A stretch of 64,000 nucleotides of DNA, from the NCBI RefSeq assembly GCF_000364225.2, contig NZ_AQFT02000001.1, positions 4,965,501 to 5,029,500 on the forward strand, in the 5' to 3' direction. The translations under genes and the position numbers were made by a program. The notes under the pieces were generated by a model. That model was not told the DNA's origin. It searched no databases and was given only the letters and a program-made list of their open reading frames with translations. Source of the DNA: Eubacterium plexicaudatum ASF492. GTDB lineage: Bacteria; Bacillota; Clostridia; Lachnospirales; Lachnospiraceae. Below, piece by piece: positions 53,322 to 62,592 of this stretch (positions within the stretch are counted from its first letter, which is position 1; each line of letters begins with the position of its first letter).

Positions 53322-53462
53322 ATGAAATCTGAAAAAGCATCACAGATTCTTTTACTTACAGCCGGTCTGGTTCTTTTCTTTGGCGGAATTTTCCGCGGCG
53401 AAGCCGCTGTAGTACTCAGCAAAGCAATAAAATTATGTATGGAGTGTGTCGGAATTGGATAA
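53322..53462 (+). CDS. CD1871A-like small CXXC-motif membrane protein
   Basis: ATG 53322 with AAAGGAG upstream; 46 residues with one helix (ILLLTAGLVLFFGGIF), then RGEAAVVLSKAIKLCMECVG ending in a CXXC pair. This matches the short CD1871A-type proteins that precede 4Fe-4S and thioredoxin-like genes in Clostridia. It overlaps the next gene by 17 bases. A role as a membrane thiol carrier is inferred from the Cys pair and neighbours. Confidence 0.75.
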   Translation: MKSEKASQILLLTAGLVLFFGGIFRGEAAVVLSKAIKLCMECVGIG

Positions 53463-54348
53463 GAAAATAAAATCAAACAAAAACATTTTCGTCCGTTTCC
53501 GCGGATGGATTCAGGCCGCTGCAACACTGCTTACAAACATTCACATTCCGAATCTATGGAAAGGAAAAATTTATCAGGGAAATGTAAAGACAATGTGTGT
53601 ACCCGGACTGAACTGCTACTCTTGTCCGGCCGCCACAGGTGCCTGTCCGATTGGAGCTTTCCAGGCTGTAGTTGGTTCCTCAAAATTCAAGTTCACCTAC
53701 TACATCACCGGATTTTTCATCCTGTTAGGAGTTCTGTTAGGACGATTTATCTGCGGTTTCCTTTGTCCGTTTGGATGGTTTCAGGATTTGCTGCATAAGA
53801 TTCCGGGTAAGAAATTTTCCACCGCAAAGTTGAAACCCATACGGTATCTGAAATACGTGATTCTGGTCGTCTTTGTTATACTGCTTCCGGCATTTGTAAC
53901 CAATTCACTTGGTATGGGAGATCCTTTCTTCTGTAAATACATTTGCCCACAGGGCGTACTTGAAGGCGCAATTCCTCTGTCACTTGCCAACTCAGGAATC
54001 CGTTCTGCACTCGGACATCTGTTTACATTTAAGTTCACAATCCTTGTGCTTTTTATCATCTTAAGCATCTTGCTTTACCGTCCATTCTGTAAATGGATCT
54101 GCCCACTCGGTGCCATCTATTCTCTGTTTAACAGAGTATCTTTTCTTAAGATTCAGGTGGATCACGAGAAATGTGTTGGCTGCCAGAAGTGTAGCCGTGT
54201 TTGCAAAATGGATGTCAATGTAGTAGACACACCGAACCATCCGGAGTGTATTCGCTGCGGAGAATGTATGAAAGCCTGCCCGACTGATGCAATCTGCTAT
54301 CATTACGGATTTTCAAACAAGAAACAGGCTGACAATAAACTAAGATAA
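53446..54348 (+). CDS. Membrane 4Fe-4S protein (NapH/polyferredoxin-like)
   Basis: GTG 53446 lies inside the previous gene. The 300-residue protein has about five helices and several Cys blocks: LNCYSCPAATGACPIG, FICGFLCPFGWFQ, YICPQGVLE, WICPLGAIYS, the last three being the CxxxCP motif of NapH/CcoG-like proteins. The C-terminus carries two classical ferredoxin clusters (CVGCQKCSRVC and CIRCGECMKACPTD). It should move electrons across or along the membrane, feeding the TlpA-like redoxin that follows. Confidence 0.9.
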   Translation: MSELDKKIKSNKNIFVRFRGWIQAAATLLTNIHIPNLWKGKIYQGNVKTMCVPGLNCYSCPAATGACPIGAFQAVVGSSKFKFTYYITGFFILLGVLLGRFICGFLCPFGWFQDLLHKIPGKKFSTAKLKPIRYLKYVILVVFVILLPAFVTNSLGMGDPFFCKYICPQGVLEGAIPLSLANSGIRSALGHLFTFKFTILVLFIILSILLYRPFCKWICPLGAIYSLFNRVSFLKIQVDHEKCVGCQKCSRVCKMDVNVVDTPNHPECIRCGECMKACPTDAICYHYGFSNKKQADNKLR

Positions 54349-54385
54349 AATCAATAAAATGAAATTCAAAAGGAGCTTTAAAATT

Positions 54386-55312
54386 ATGAAAAACAAATCA
54401 ATCAAAACAAACTCAATGAAATTAAAAAAGGTAATCGCTGCATCACTTGCCATTTCCGTACTTCTTGCTTTCACAGGCTGCGGAAGCGCTTCCTCATCAA
54501 CAAACAATAAGAAACAGGAATCCACTTCCTCTGTAGATGCCGGAAGCACAGATGAACTGAACGACCTTTACCAGCAGGAAAATCAGCTTTTTGCTGATCA
54601 CAAAGACGCTTGGGACAAAGTATTTGGTTTTATGAGCAAGAATACTGACGGTGATGCCATGAGTGAAAACTATGCAGACGTCCTTGCAAGTACAGTTGAA
54701 TCTAATAAAGATTCCTTCTCAGAAGAAGAGTATGAAACTCTGAGCAAAGACATTGAGACGATCCGCGGCATCGAAGAAGAAATTGCAAAGCTTGAGAAAG
54801 AGATTGCTGCATCTGATTCCTCTGACAGTGCTTCCTCCAAATTAGATGAATCCGCAAGTGTGTTTCACAGGTTCAAAGGAAAAGATTTGGATGGAAATGA
54901 TGTAGATGACAGCCTTTTCACTAATAACAAAGTTACAGTTGTAAACTTCTGGTTCAGTGGGTGCAAGCCATGCGTTGGAGAGCTTTCTAAACTGAATGAA
55001 TTAAACGAAACACTCAAGAAAATGGGTGGCGAAGTTGTTGGTATCAATACAGACACTTTAGATGACAATCAGGATGGAATCAAAGAAGCGAAAGAAATCT
55101 TAAAAGCTCAAGGTGCTTCCTACAAGAATCTGACTTTCGATTCTGATTCAACAGTTGGAAAATACGCCGGCAACATTATGGCATTCCCTACAACAGTTCT
55201 TGTTGATAAAGACGGAAATATCGTTGGCGAGCCTTTGATGGGCGGAATTGACGATCAAGCAAACTACGATCAGCTGATGAAACAGATTCAGTCCGTAATC
55301 GACCAGAAATAA
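54386..55312 (+). CDS. TlpA-family thioredoxin-like lipoprotein
   Basis: ATG 54386 with AGGAG upstream gives 308 residues; an upstream frame start at 54359 has no site. The signal peptide ends in lipobox AFTGC. A helical, Glu-rich spacer (~40-150) precedes the redoxin domain (~165-308) with VVNFWFSGCKPCVGEL (CKPC active site), GGEVVGINTDTLDD and cis-Pro motif MAFPTTVLVDKDG. An extracytoplasmic thiol reductase or oxidoreductase; electrons probably come from the two upstream proteins. Confidence 0.9.
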   Translation: MKNKSIKTNSMKLKKVIAASLAISVLLAFTGCGSASSSTNNKKQESTSSVDAGSTDELNDLYQQENQLFADHKDAWDKVFGFMSKNTDGDAMSENYADVLASTVESNKDSFSEEEYETLSKDIETIRGIEEEIAKLEKEIAASDSSDSASSKLDESASVFHRFKGKDLDGNDVDDSLFTNNKVTVVNFWFSGCKPCVGELSKLNELNETLKKMGGEVVGINTDTLDDNQDGIKEAKEILKAQGASYKNLTFDSDSTVGKYAGNIMAFPTTVLVDKDGNIVGEPLMGGIDDQANYDQLMKQIQSVIDQK

Positions 55313-55508
55313 TTTATCTTATAATTAAGGATTGTCAATTTTTACGTATAAATTTTGGAGAAATCTGTGGGTAGGGATGTATCCCCCAGTTTTAAGAAAA
55401 ATGGATTAGATTATCAAAATATTGTTATTTTTGCAGGATATAATATCGATAGTCTTTCGTTAATGAAAAGTCTAATCCCCTAATGGCGGCTCTGCAAAGG
55501 AAATCAAT

Positions 55509-57022
55509 GTGATCAATATTTTCAATGTAGAAGGCGGAAAAGTTGTTGATTATGGAAAATATCAGAATATAAGAAATATGACTACCACGGATGAGGTGGA
55601 TTATTCGGGTAATACCGTGACAATCCATACGTCTGCTGAGAAACTTTATTATGAGGGGAAACTTGACAGTGTAGTTATGGGGTACATGACCTGACAGATG
55701 GAGCTGCCAAACTACAGGATGGCGCCTCTGCGTTAAAAGACGGTGGGAACAGCCTGCAAAGCGGAGCCGCAGAACTGCAAAATGGAGTAAACGAGTTAGA
55801 TGAAGGAATTCATTCTTTGAATAGCGGAATAGGGCAAATGCAGGAAGCGCTGAATGCTTTAAATGGACAGTCGCCAGAACTTGTAAATGGCTCTTCTTCT
55901 TTTCGATCAGCGCTTGGGAAACTGCAGGAAGCATTAAACAGTGTATCTGTAACAAGTGAAGATCTGATCGCATTGACAGACGCATCTTCTGCTATAAAGA
56001 GTGGAATTGATGATCTTGTTGCAGGGATCACTGCATTACAGGATAATATAAGTTTTAGCGCATATAAAGCGACCATGCTTCAGAATGGGTTAGATATTGA
56101 TGGGCTTCGTCAGAAAAATGAAACAGCAATCGGAAATTTACAAGGACTGATCAGCAGCCTGTCCTCCCAGATTGAAAGTATGAAAAATGCAGGAATGGAT
56201 ACCGGAGACTTGGAAGCGCAGCTTGGGAGCCTTTCAGATATTATTGCATTGCTTGGCGCTAATAATGCAAGCATAGGAGGAACTGAAAGTTATCTATCAG
56301 CGATCAATTCTAACTTGTCTGCATTACTTCAGGGCGCAGCAGCTTTACAAGCGAATTATGGAGCCTTTGACAGCAAAATTGGAGAATTGGTAAATAAAAT
56401 CGGAGGTCTGGCATATCAGATGTCGGAACTTTCCACAGCGGTAAATACATTGGTAACAGAGTATGAAAAGCTAGACAGCGGCATCAAACGATATACAGAT
56501 GCGGTTGCAAAAATTGTAGCAAGTTATTCGCAGATTACTGACGGGGCTTCCAAGCTTGTTTCTGGGAGTGGTGCATTAAAAACCGGAAGTGATAGTTTAT
56601 ACAGCGGAACAGGAGAATTGCTTTCTGGTATTGTGGAAATATACAATGGCACAGGCACTTTAAAGGACGGCACAGGCACTTTAGATGAAGGGGTTGCGGA
56701 ATTGATTTCTGGCATAGCGCAGCTTTATGACGGCGCAGGAGAATTGAAAGACGGAACCTCCGAAATGCGGGAAGAAACTGATGGCATGGATTCAGAGATT
56801 ACAGATAAAATTGACGAATTGCTGGAAACTGTTACCGGAGGTGATTTGGAAGTTGTATCTTTTGTGTCTGATAAAAATACAAATATAGATAAGGTGCAAT
56901 TTGTGATTAAAACAGGTGGAATCCAGATAGAAGAGATAGAAGAGGACAATGCCAAGGAAGCAAAGACTTTGAATATGTGGCAGAAATTTTTGAATCTGTT
57001 TGGCCTGTATGATGAGGATTGA
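55509..57022 (+). pseudogene. Heptad-repeat (X-X-X-Leu-X-X-Gly) export/MMPL-associated protein, decayed
   Basis: A first frame (to TGA 55694) encodes INIFNVEGGKVVDYGKYQNI and YYEGKLDS, part of the extracellular domain of YhgE/MMPL-associated proteins. A second frame, open from 55685 through 57022, gives LTDGAAKLQDGASALKDGG-type repeats, a long coiled region, and a tail ending LNMWQKFLNLFGLYDED. The N-terminal membrane helix is absent and the two parts are out of frame, with sequence missing between them. It is a remnant of a large membrane protein. Nothing was recognised in 55313-55508. Confidence 0.7.
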
Positions 57023-57069
57023 AGCGCTAAGAGATAATTAATAACAAAATGAATGGAGGTGCATATAAG

Positions 57070-57135
57070 ATGGCGAAGATCGGGAGACCCAAAAAGGATT
57101 CTCCTAAGTTGAAGTCAATAACAATCCGGTTATAA
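57070..57135 (+). pseudogene. 5' fragment of a CopG-like regulator
   Basis: MAKIGRPKKDSPKLKSITIR then a stop: the N-terminal arm and strand of the same small regulator that precedes the integrase at 27577. GGAGG lies upstream. A deletion has fused it to the interior of the following integrase. Confidence 0.7.
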
Positions 57136-58087
57136 GTATATGTATGACCATTTTGTGAGGAAAGAATTTGGCAAGCGAAAGATAGGGGAAATTAAGTATT
57201 CTGATGTATTGTATTTTTATTATCATTTACTTAATGAGAAGAATCTGCAACTTAATACATTGGAAACCATACATACAGTGTTACATCCAACATTCCAGCT
57301 TGCGGTCAGGGATGCGATTATCCGTATCAATCCCAGTGATGGTGTTATGGCTCAGGTTAAAAAGAAGCCAGGGAAAAATCATGGTGTCAGACATGCATTG
57401 ACGTTAGAACAGCAGAGAGCATTTATGGAGTACACCAGAAACAATCCGTTATATTGTCATTGGGCACCTTTATTCACGGTGCTGCTTGGAACAGGTGGAC
57501 GGATTGGGGAAGTCATTGGATTGAGGTGGCAGGATCTGGATTTTGAGAACAGGTCGATAAGTATTAACCACAGTGTTGTGTATTATCCGTTAGAGGGAGC
57601 AAAAAAGAGGACAAGCGTTTTACAGGTGTCCTTGCCAAAGACGGAAGCTGGCATACGGGTAATCCCAATGATGGATACAGTGTATGAAGCTCTGCAGGAG
57701 GAATACGAAGCGCAGAAGGAAAATGGATTTAATTGTACTGAGATTGATGGTATGACGGGATTTGTGCTCTGTAACCGTTTTGGAAACGTACATAATCCAC
57801 AGACAATCAATCGGACAATCCGGCGTATTTCAGAGAACTATAATGCGGAAGAGGTGCTGAATGCGAAAAAGGAGAGAAGGCAACCGATTATTTTACCGCA
57901 TTTCTCCTGCCATCATTTAAGGCATACTTTCTGCACAAGGTTCTGTGAACAGGAAACCAACATTAAGGTAATTCAATCCATAATGGGCCATGCTAATATA
58001 GAAACCACAATGGATATATGCCGAGGTCACAGATACGAAAAAATGGAATCAATGAGGAATTTAGCACAAAAATACGATGTATTTTAG
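57128..58087 (+). pseudogene. Tn916-type integrase, N-terminally truncated, catalytic Tyr region scrambled
   Basis: The frame is open from about 57128 (GYKYMYDHFVRKEFGKRKIG), which aligns with residue ~95 of the integrase at 27787; the arm domain is missing. The catalytic Arg (LLGTGGRIGEVIGLRW), HxxR (HHLRHTFCTRF) and MGHANIETTMDI are present. Then the protein reads CRGHRYEKMES, whereas another frame of the same DNA reads YAEVTDTKKMES. A 2-base loss near 58016 and a 1-base loss in the A run at 58038-58043 cancel out, removing the nucleophile Tyr. It is almost certainly inactive. Confidence 0.85.
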
Positions 58088-58253
58088 GAAAGAGTCCTTG
58101 AGTGGGACTCATGTAACAAAAAAGAGTTTTTGCAACAAAATTGCAACGAATTTTGAAATGATAGTACCTAATAATGCGTGATAATGCATTAACGCAAATA
58201 GCTGTAAAAGGCTTAAATACGGGATAATACCTAATAATGCTTTAACTATATGG

Positions 58254-58278
58254 TATTTCCGACGATGAAGAGTCTTGA
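58254..58278. other. Candidate attachment-site sequence after the second integrase
   Basis: TTTCCGACGATGAAGAGTCT resembles CTTCCGACAATGAAAACGCT downstream of the first integrase (29228-29247) and encodes the same PTMK(S/T)L peptide. Apart from this and the terminator at 58433, the gap 58088-58589 shows no gene. Confidence 0.35.
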
Positions 58279-58432
58279 TATTAAAAGCCTGTATTTATGC
58301 GGGTTTCAGAATGATTTTTGTACCAAATATTTAGGTTTTGTACCAATCTTGTACCATCTGGAAACAGAAATATACAGGGTTATGCAGAGTTGTTGGTAAA
58401 AGGCAGCTCATAGAAACTATATAAGAGCTAAG

Positions 58433-58474
58433 AAAAGGGGAATATCCTGCACAACTGCAGGATATCCCCCTTTT
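58433..58474 (+). terminator. Strong hairpin with flanking A and T runs
   Basis: AAAAGGGG plus ATATCCTGC pairs with GCAGGATAT plus CCCCTTTT (one bulged base), loop ACAACT at 58451-58456. It can act in both directions. Confidence 0.85.
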
Positions 58475-58634
58475 CGTGCATTTATTGTAAAAATGCATGG
58501 TATGTTGAAGCTTCTAAATTCTAAAAATATAATAGGAATTAAAAACTTATATCAGGTTTTGCAGCTATGTGATATAATACATAGAAAAAGTGCAGCTTTG
58601 CGATATAGAAAACAAAAAAGAAAGGCAGGACGAT

Positions 58635-59585
58635 ATGCCAAAAAAGACACCGGATTACGATAACGTTTTCAAGACGATGAAAATGAAGCACAAGCGGCTG
58701 TTTGTTTCTGTGATCAATGACGTTTTTGGAAAAGATTATCCATTGGATGTCAAAGTAGATGTACTGCCATCCGAGGGTTATCTGACCGAAAATGAAACAG
58801 CAGACGGGAGTAAGGAAATTGAAGAGCAGATTTCGGATTTCCTGATAAAGATCAGGGATGAAGTATACCTGTTAGAATGCCAGAGCTATGATGACGGTTC
58901 TATGGCTATCAGGATTGCGGAGTATGCTTTTATTGCTGCGAGGCAGTTTGCGGTATGGGATATTGGAAAGGCAACAATACCAATGCCCAGATTTACGGTT
59001 ATTTATGTAAAACGTACCGAAAAGACACCAAAAGCAACAACGATTACATTTACATTCCCAGATGGACAGAGCGTAGATTATAAGTTCGACAATGTGATTC
59101 TGGAAGAATTAACGAGGGAATACATTATTGAAAAGAAGCTGTTTCCATATATTCCATTTTATATCGCAAGGTATGAAAAGGATATTGTAACAGGAGATGA
59201 TATAGATGCAGTTGTAGATGATCTGGTATATTTTAAAAATGAAATCATCCGGCTTCATAATGAAAGTGGATTGTCAGATTTGGAAATGACAGATCTTATA
59301 GGTTTTATAAAAACGATTATCACACATATTACAAATGGAAACAAAAATGAAGAAAGGCTGGTGAATGTTATGGGTGGAAGAGTCATTGAAACGGAATCAG
59401 AAAGACTTATGAGACAGGGAATAGAGCAGGGAATGGAGCAAGGAGAAGCAAAGATGATTATCGAACTGGGTCAGGAGGATGGACTTAGTGATGAAGTTAT
59501 TCTTAACAGACTCCAGAAAAAAATTGGAATATCACCTGAAAGGGCCAAAGAATATTTGTATGAGTATGGAAAGCAGCTTGTATAA
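58635..59585 (+). CDS. Rpn/PD-(D/E)XK nuclease-family transposase-like protein
   Basis: ATG 58635 (AAAGGCAGG upstream) gives 316 residues: MPKKTPDYDNVFKTMKMKHK, then the nuclease-like core ISDFLIKIRDEVYLLECQSY with Asp, Glu and Gln of the PD-(D/E)XK site, and SMAIRIAEYAFIAARQFAVW. The C-terminal half is helical and ends with RERAKEYLYEYGKQLV-like residues. Such proteins are numerous in Lachnospiraceae and annotated as Rpn or transposase-related nucleases. It looks intact, and a broken partial copy of its 3' end follows. Confidence 0.82.
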   Translation: MPKKTPDYDNVFKTMKMKHKRLFVSVINDVFGKDYPLDVKVDVLPSEGYLTENETADGSKEIEEQISDFLIKIRDEVYLLECQSYDDGSMAIRIAEYAFIAARQFAVWDIGKATIPMPRFTVIYVKRTEKTPKATTITFTFPDGQSVDYKFDNVILEELTREYIIEKKLFPYIPFYIARYEKDIVTGDDIDAVVDDLVYFKNEIIRLHNESGLSDLEMTDLIGFIKTIITHITNGNKNEERLVNVMGGRVIETESERLMRQGIEQGMEQGEAKMIIELGQEDGLSDEVILNRLQKKIGISPERAKEYLYEYGKQLV

Positions 59586-59721
59586 ATGAAGAAAGGCTGG
59601 TATATGTCATGGGTGGAAGTATCATTGAAACTCATACGGAAATTAATATAAGAAAAAAACCGGTGTGTCATATGAAAAGGCAGAAGCATATATAGAAGAA
59701 TATGGTAAACAGCCTGTGTAG
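59586..59721 (+). pseudogene. Degenerate duplicate of the 3' end of the Rpn gene
   Basis: 59588-59630 repeats the gene segment near 59349-59392 (GAAGAAAGGCTGGT, then ATGGGTGGAAG and CATTGAAAC), and 59670-59721 resembles the gene's last 50 bases (KAEAYIEEYGKQPV against RAKEYLYEYGKQLV). The intervening codons are lost. It is an eroded tandem remnant, with no intact frame. Confidence 0.7.
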
Positions 59722-59767
59722 ATTTATAAGTCTGGCGGAAGCAGGATGGAAATTGTATATGAGTAAA

Positions 59768-59808
59768 AGAGGAATGTTTTGCTAATGGGTAAGGCATTCC
59801 TCTTTTTC
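59768..59808 (+). terminator. Rho-independent terminator
   Basis: AGAGGAATG (59768-59776) pairs with CATTCCTCT (59795-59803), then TTTTTC. A second hairpin AAACGCATT/AATGCGTTT lies at about 59836-59858, just beyond the end of the convergent regulator gene. Confidence 0.82.
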
Positions 59809-59869
59809 TGTGTTAAACAGGAATTATTATCTCGTAAACGCATTAAAAGAATGCGTTTATGAAGTTAAA

Positions 59870-61398
59870 CTATTGTTCGGAAGTTATTTTCAGCAGCTTT
59901 AGTGAATATTCATAGGAGAATAACGCGTCGCTGTCATCCAGATGTATGGCGAACAGTTCTTTCATTTTATCAAGACGATAAAATAATGTGGATTTGTGAA
60001 TGAACAGGGCATCTGCAGCTGCTTTGGCATTGCGGTTTTTGTTAAAGAATATTTCCAGTGAATGGAGATATTTGGTATTGTGTGTCTCGTCATATTGTTT
60101 CATAAATTTTATGGAAGGGTGGATTGATGCCGCGGCAAATTCTTTGTTCGCAATAGAATCAACCAAATGATTCAGATAGTAGTCGCTATAAAATAAAACG
60201 GGTTTTTCATTGTATGTGCAAAGTCTCTGTGAAAGCAGGTTATTGCATTGTGAAAAGTAGGCAGAACTGTCTTTTAGTTTATCAAACAGATAACTGACCG
60301 TGGCAATCATATGGTTCATTGTGAGGAACGTCTCCAGTCTGCTTTCCTGCTGCGCTGTTAATGATTCCATGGTGGGACCGGATACCAGCGTTGTAAAACG
60401 ACTTCCAAATATGCCGGTGATGCTGTTTGAAAAGATGGAGGATAACTGCTGCAGATAATAGTGGTAAGCCATTAGCTTATTGGAGCTGTTATTGAATCCG
60501 CACGTAATGAGGTAATAGTATCTACACGGTTTTACACCTAAGAGGCTTAACTGTGTTTTTATTGCTTCTTCCTCTTGAAAACGTCTTGAAACCAATTCCT
60601 TTAAGAACATATCATATTTTATTCCCTGAGGGTTTCTGTAACTGTCATCTTTCTGTAACTGGATAGAAATCATCTGCGTCAGGGAATGGACCAAATCCAG
60701 GTCAGAGTCTGTATAATCCCTTTCAATGCATCGAATACAGAGGTATCCGACAACAGCGCGTTTAATCCTTACACTCTGGAAAATCCAGTCATAGGGATAA
60801 TCATCTACTTTGGTGGCAAAAGGATAGATGGAGTGATAAATGCGATCTGTAATTTTGTTGTTTTCCATGTTCTGTGAAAACATGGATTTTAATGAAAGTC
60901 TGTGATTGCGTATCTCCAGGTTAACATTATCAACGACTTCAGGGAAGGAAGCTAGAACAGCATAACTGCTGTCACACAGAACAATAGGGTTGTTGATGTA
61001 TTTGTAAGCGGTTTGAAGCAGTTTATCTAAACCGCGTCCGTTATAAAGGTCGTTGAAAAGGGAATTTCTTTGCACTTCAATATGCTGATAATCGAGAAGA
61101 GAATCCTCAATCACATGATACAGTTCCAACAGATCAATATCCTCCCTGATAAAGAGCGACGAGGATGCAGGGGTATGATCCTGACATCCGGTAAAGAGAA
61201 TGTCACCGCTTAGCGCTGCCGACCCGTACTTGGAATAAGAAGCCAGATACAGGATGTTTGGGCAAAGATGATAGACAGCCACATCGTTATCCGTTAAAAA
61301 GTGTATTCCGTCAATTGTATATTTTTTTGGTAATTTCCATGGATCTTTACATGGAAATGATTTTCCGTTCTTTCAATAATTCCTGATAAATATGCCAT
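59870..61398 (-). pseudogene. PucR/CdaR-type transcriptional regulator, frameshift near its N-terminus
   Basis: The N-terminus starts at 61398 (MAYLSGIIERTENHFHVKIH, AGGAAGGA upstream), but the frame is lost in a seven-base A run (61322-61328, coding strand A). With one more A it reads KKYTIDGIHFLTDNDVAVYH and joins the long frame 59870-61282. The full protein is ~509 residues: an N-terminal sensory region, a GAF-like middle (IVLCDSSYAVLASFPEVVDN), and a C-terminal PucR HTH (KAAADALFIHKSTLFYRLDK). It is divergent from the reductase operon and likely its substrate-responsive activator. Confidence 0.85.
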
Positions 61399-61575
61399 AG
61401 ATAAGTCCTTCCTGTATGTATTTTCCTGATAAATATTCTATCAGACAATTGTCGGAAAAAATACTGTTTTTTTGTAGAGATTCTTTGATTTTTGTTGGAT
61501 GTTAGGGAAAGCCGAAAGTGTTATATTTTTAACAAAGAAAAGAGACCCCTATAAAAAGAAAAGGAGGATACGGAA

Positions 61576-62522
61576 ATGAGTATCAAAGTGATGGGAGTTG
61601 CCGCAGGCAGAAAAAACAGTAACAGCGAAATTCTTTTAAAAGAAGCGTTGATTGCCTGCGAAGAGGCCGGAGCTGAGGTAACGATGATCAATCTCAGAGA
61701 TTATAACATTCTGGACTGTACAGGATGTACTTCATGTACGATTGGAATGTCTCAGGGAAAGAATGTCGGTTGTGTGCTTGATGAAAAGGATGACAAAAAG
61801 AAAATTATGGATGTCCTTTTGAATCAGGATGCAGTCATTTACTCTGTCCCGACATATGACCTGATGCCGACGGCTGAATATCTGGCTTTTGCACAGAGAA
61901 GTCTTAGCTATGAGACAGCTTTCCTTGAGACGATCGGTGCAATCGAGCATAGAGACCGGGTTGCAGGTCTTATCTCCGTCGGAGGTTCCACACGTGCATG
62001 GCAGTCTATGGCTCTGGAAGGATTGCAGGCAACGATGTTTACCACCGATATGAAAGTGGTTGATATGCTGCTGGCGACGCAGGTTCCGGGACCGGCTCAG
62101 TGTCTGCTTCATGATGATTTGATCAGACGTGCACACAAACTGGGAGAGAACATTATGAAAGCGGCAATGACTCCTGTGGAGAAACGTAAATGGATCGGAG
62201 ATGAAGATATGGGATGGTGCCCGAATTGCCATTCGAATGCACTTGTATTGGGTGAAAAACAGTGGGATGGATTACATTATCCGATCGAATGTCAGGTCTG
62301 TGGCGCAGGCGGAAATCTGGAAAAACAGAAGACGGAAAATGGAAATTTGTCATTCAGGAAGATGGTCTGCTGAAAGATCGCACTACGGTCGAAGGGCGCG
62401 CAAGACATCTGGAGGAAATCGGGCATACACAGGGTGGATTTTTTGCAAATCCTGCAAACAGGGAAATTGTTGGGAAAAAGATCTCAAGATATACGGATAA
62501 AACATTTAAAGGAATTGATTAG
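61576..62522 (+). pseudogene. NADPH-dependent FMN reductase/flavodoxin-like protein, frameshifted
   Basis: ATG 61576 with AAGGAGG upstream. A flavodoxin-like fold is visible: KVMGVAAGRKNSNSEILLKE (phosphate loop), LDCTGCTSCT (a Cys motif usual in iron-sulfur flavoproteins), and DAVIYSVPTYDLMPTAEYLA. A zinc-ribbon-like CPNCHS/CQVCGAGG follows. The frame ends at 62373, but adding one A at 62321-62325 continues as LEKTEDGKWKFVIQEDGLLK to TAG 62522 (TDKTFKGID). The protein is then ~315 residues. It probably supplies reduced flavin or electrons to the next gene's product. Confidence 0.84.
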
Positions 62523-62592
62523 TCGAAAGGGGCTTTTGTCAAATCTGCGATGAATAATTGGAGAATTATTAAAGAAAAGGAGGAACTTTTAC

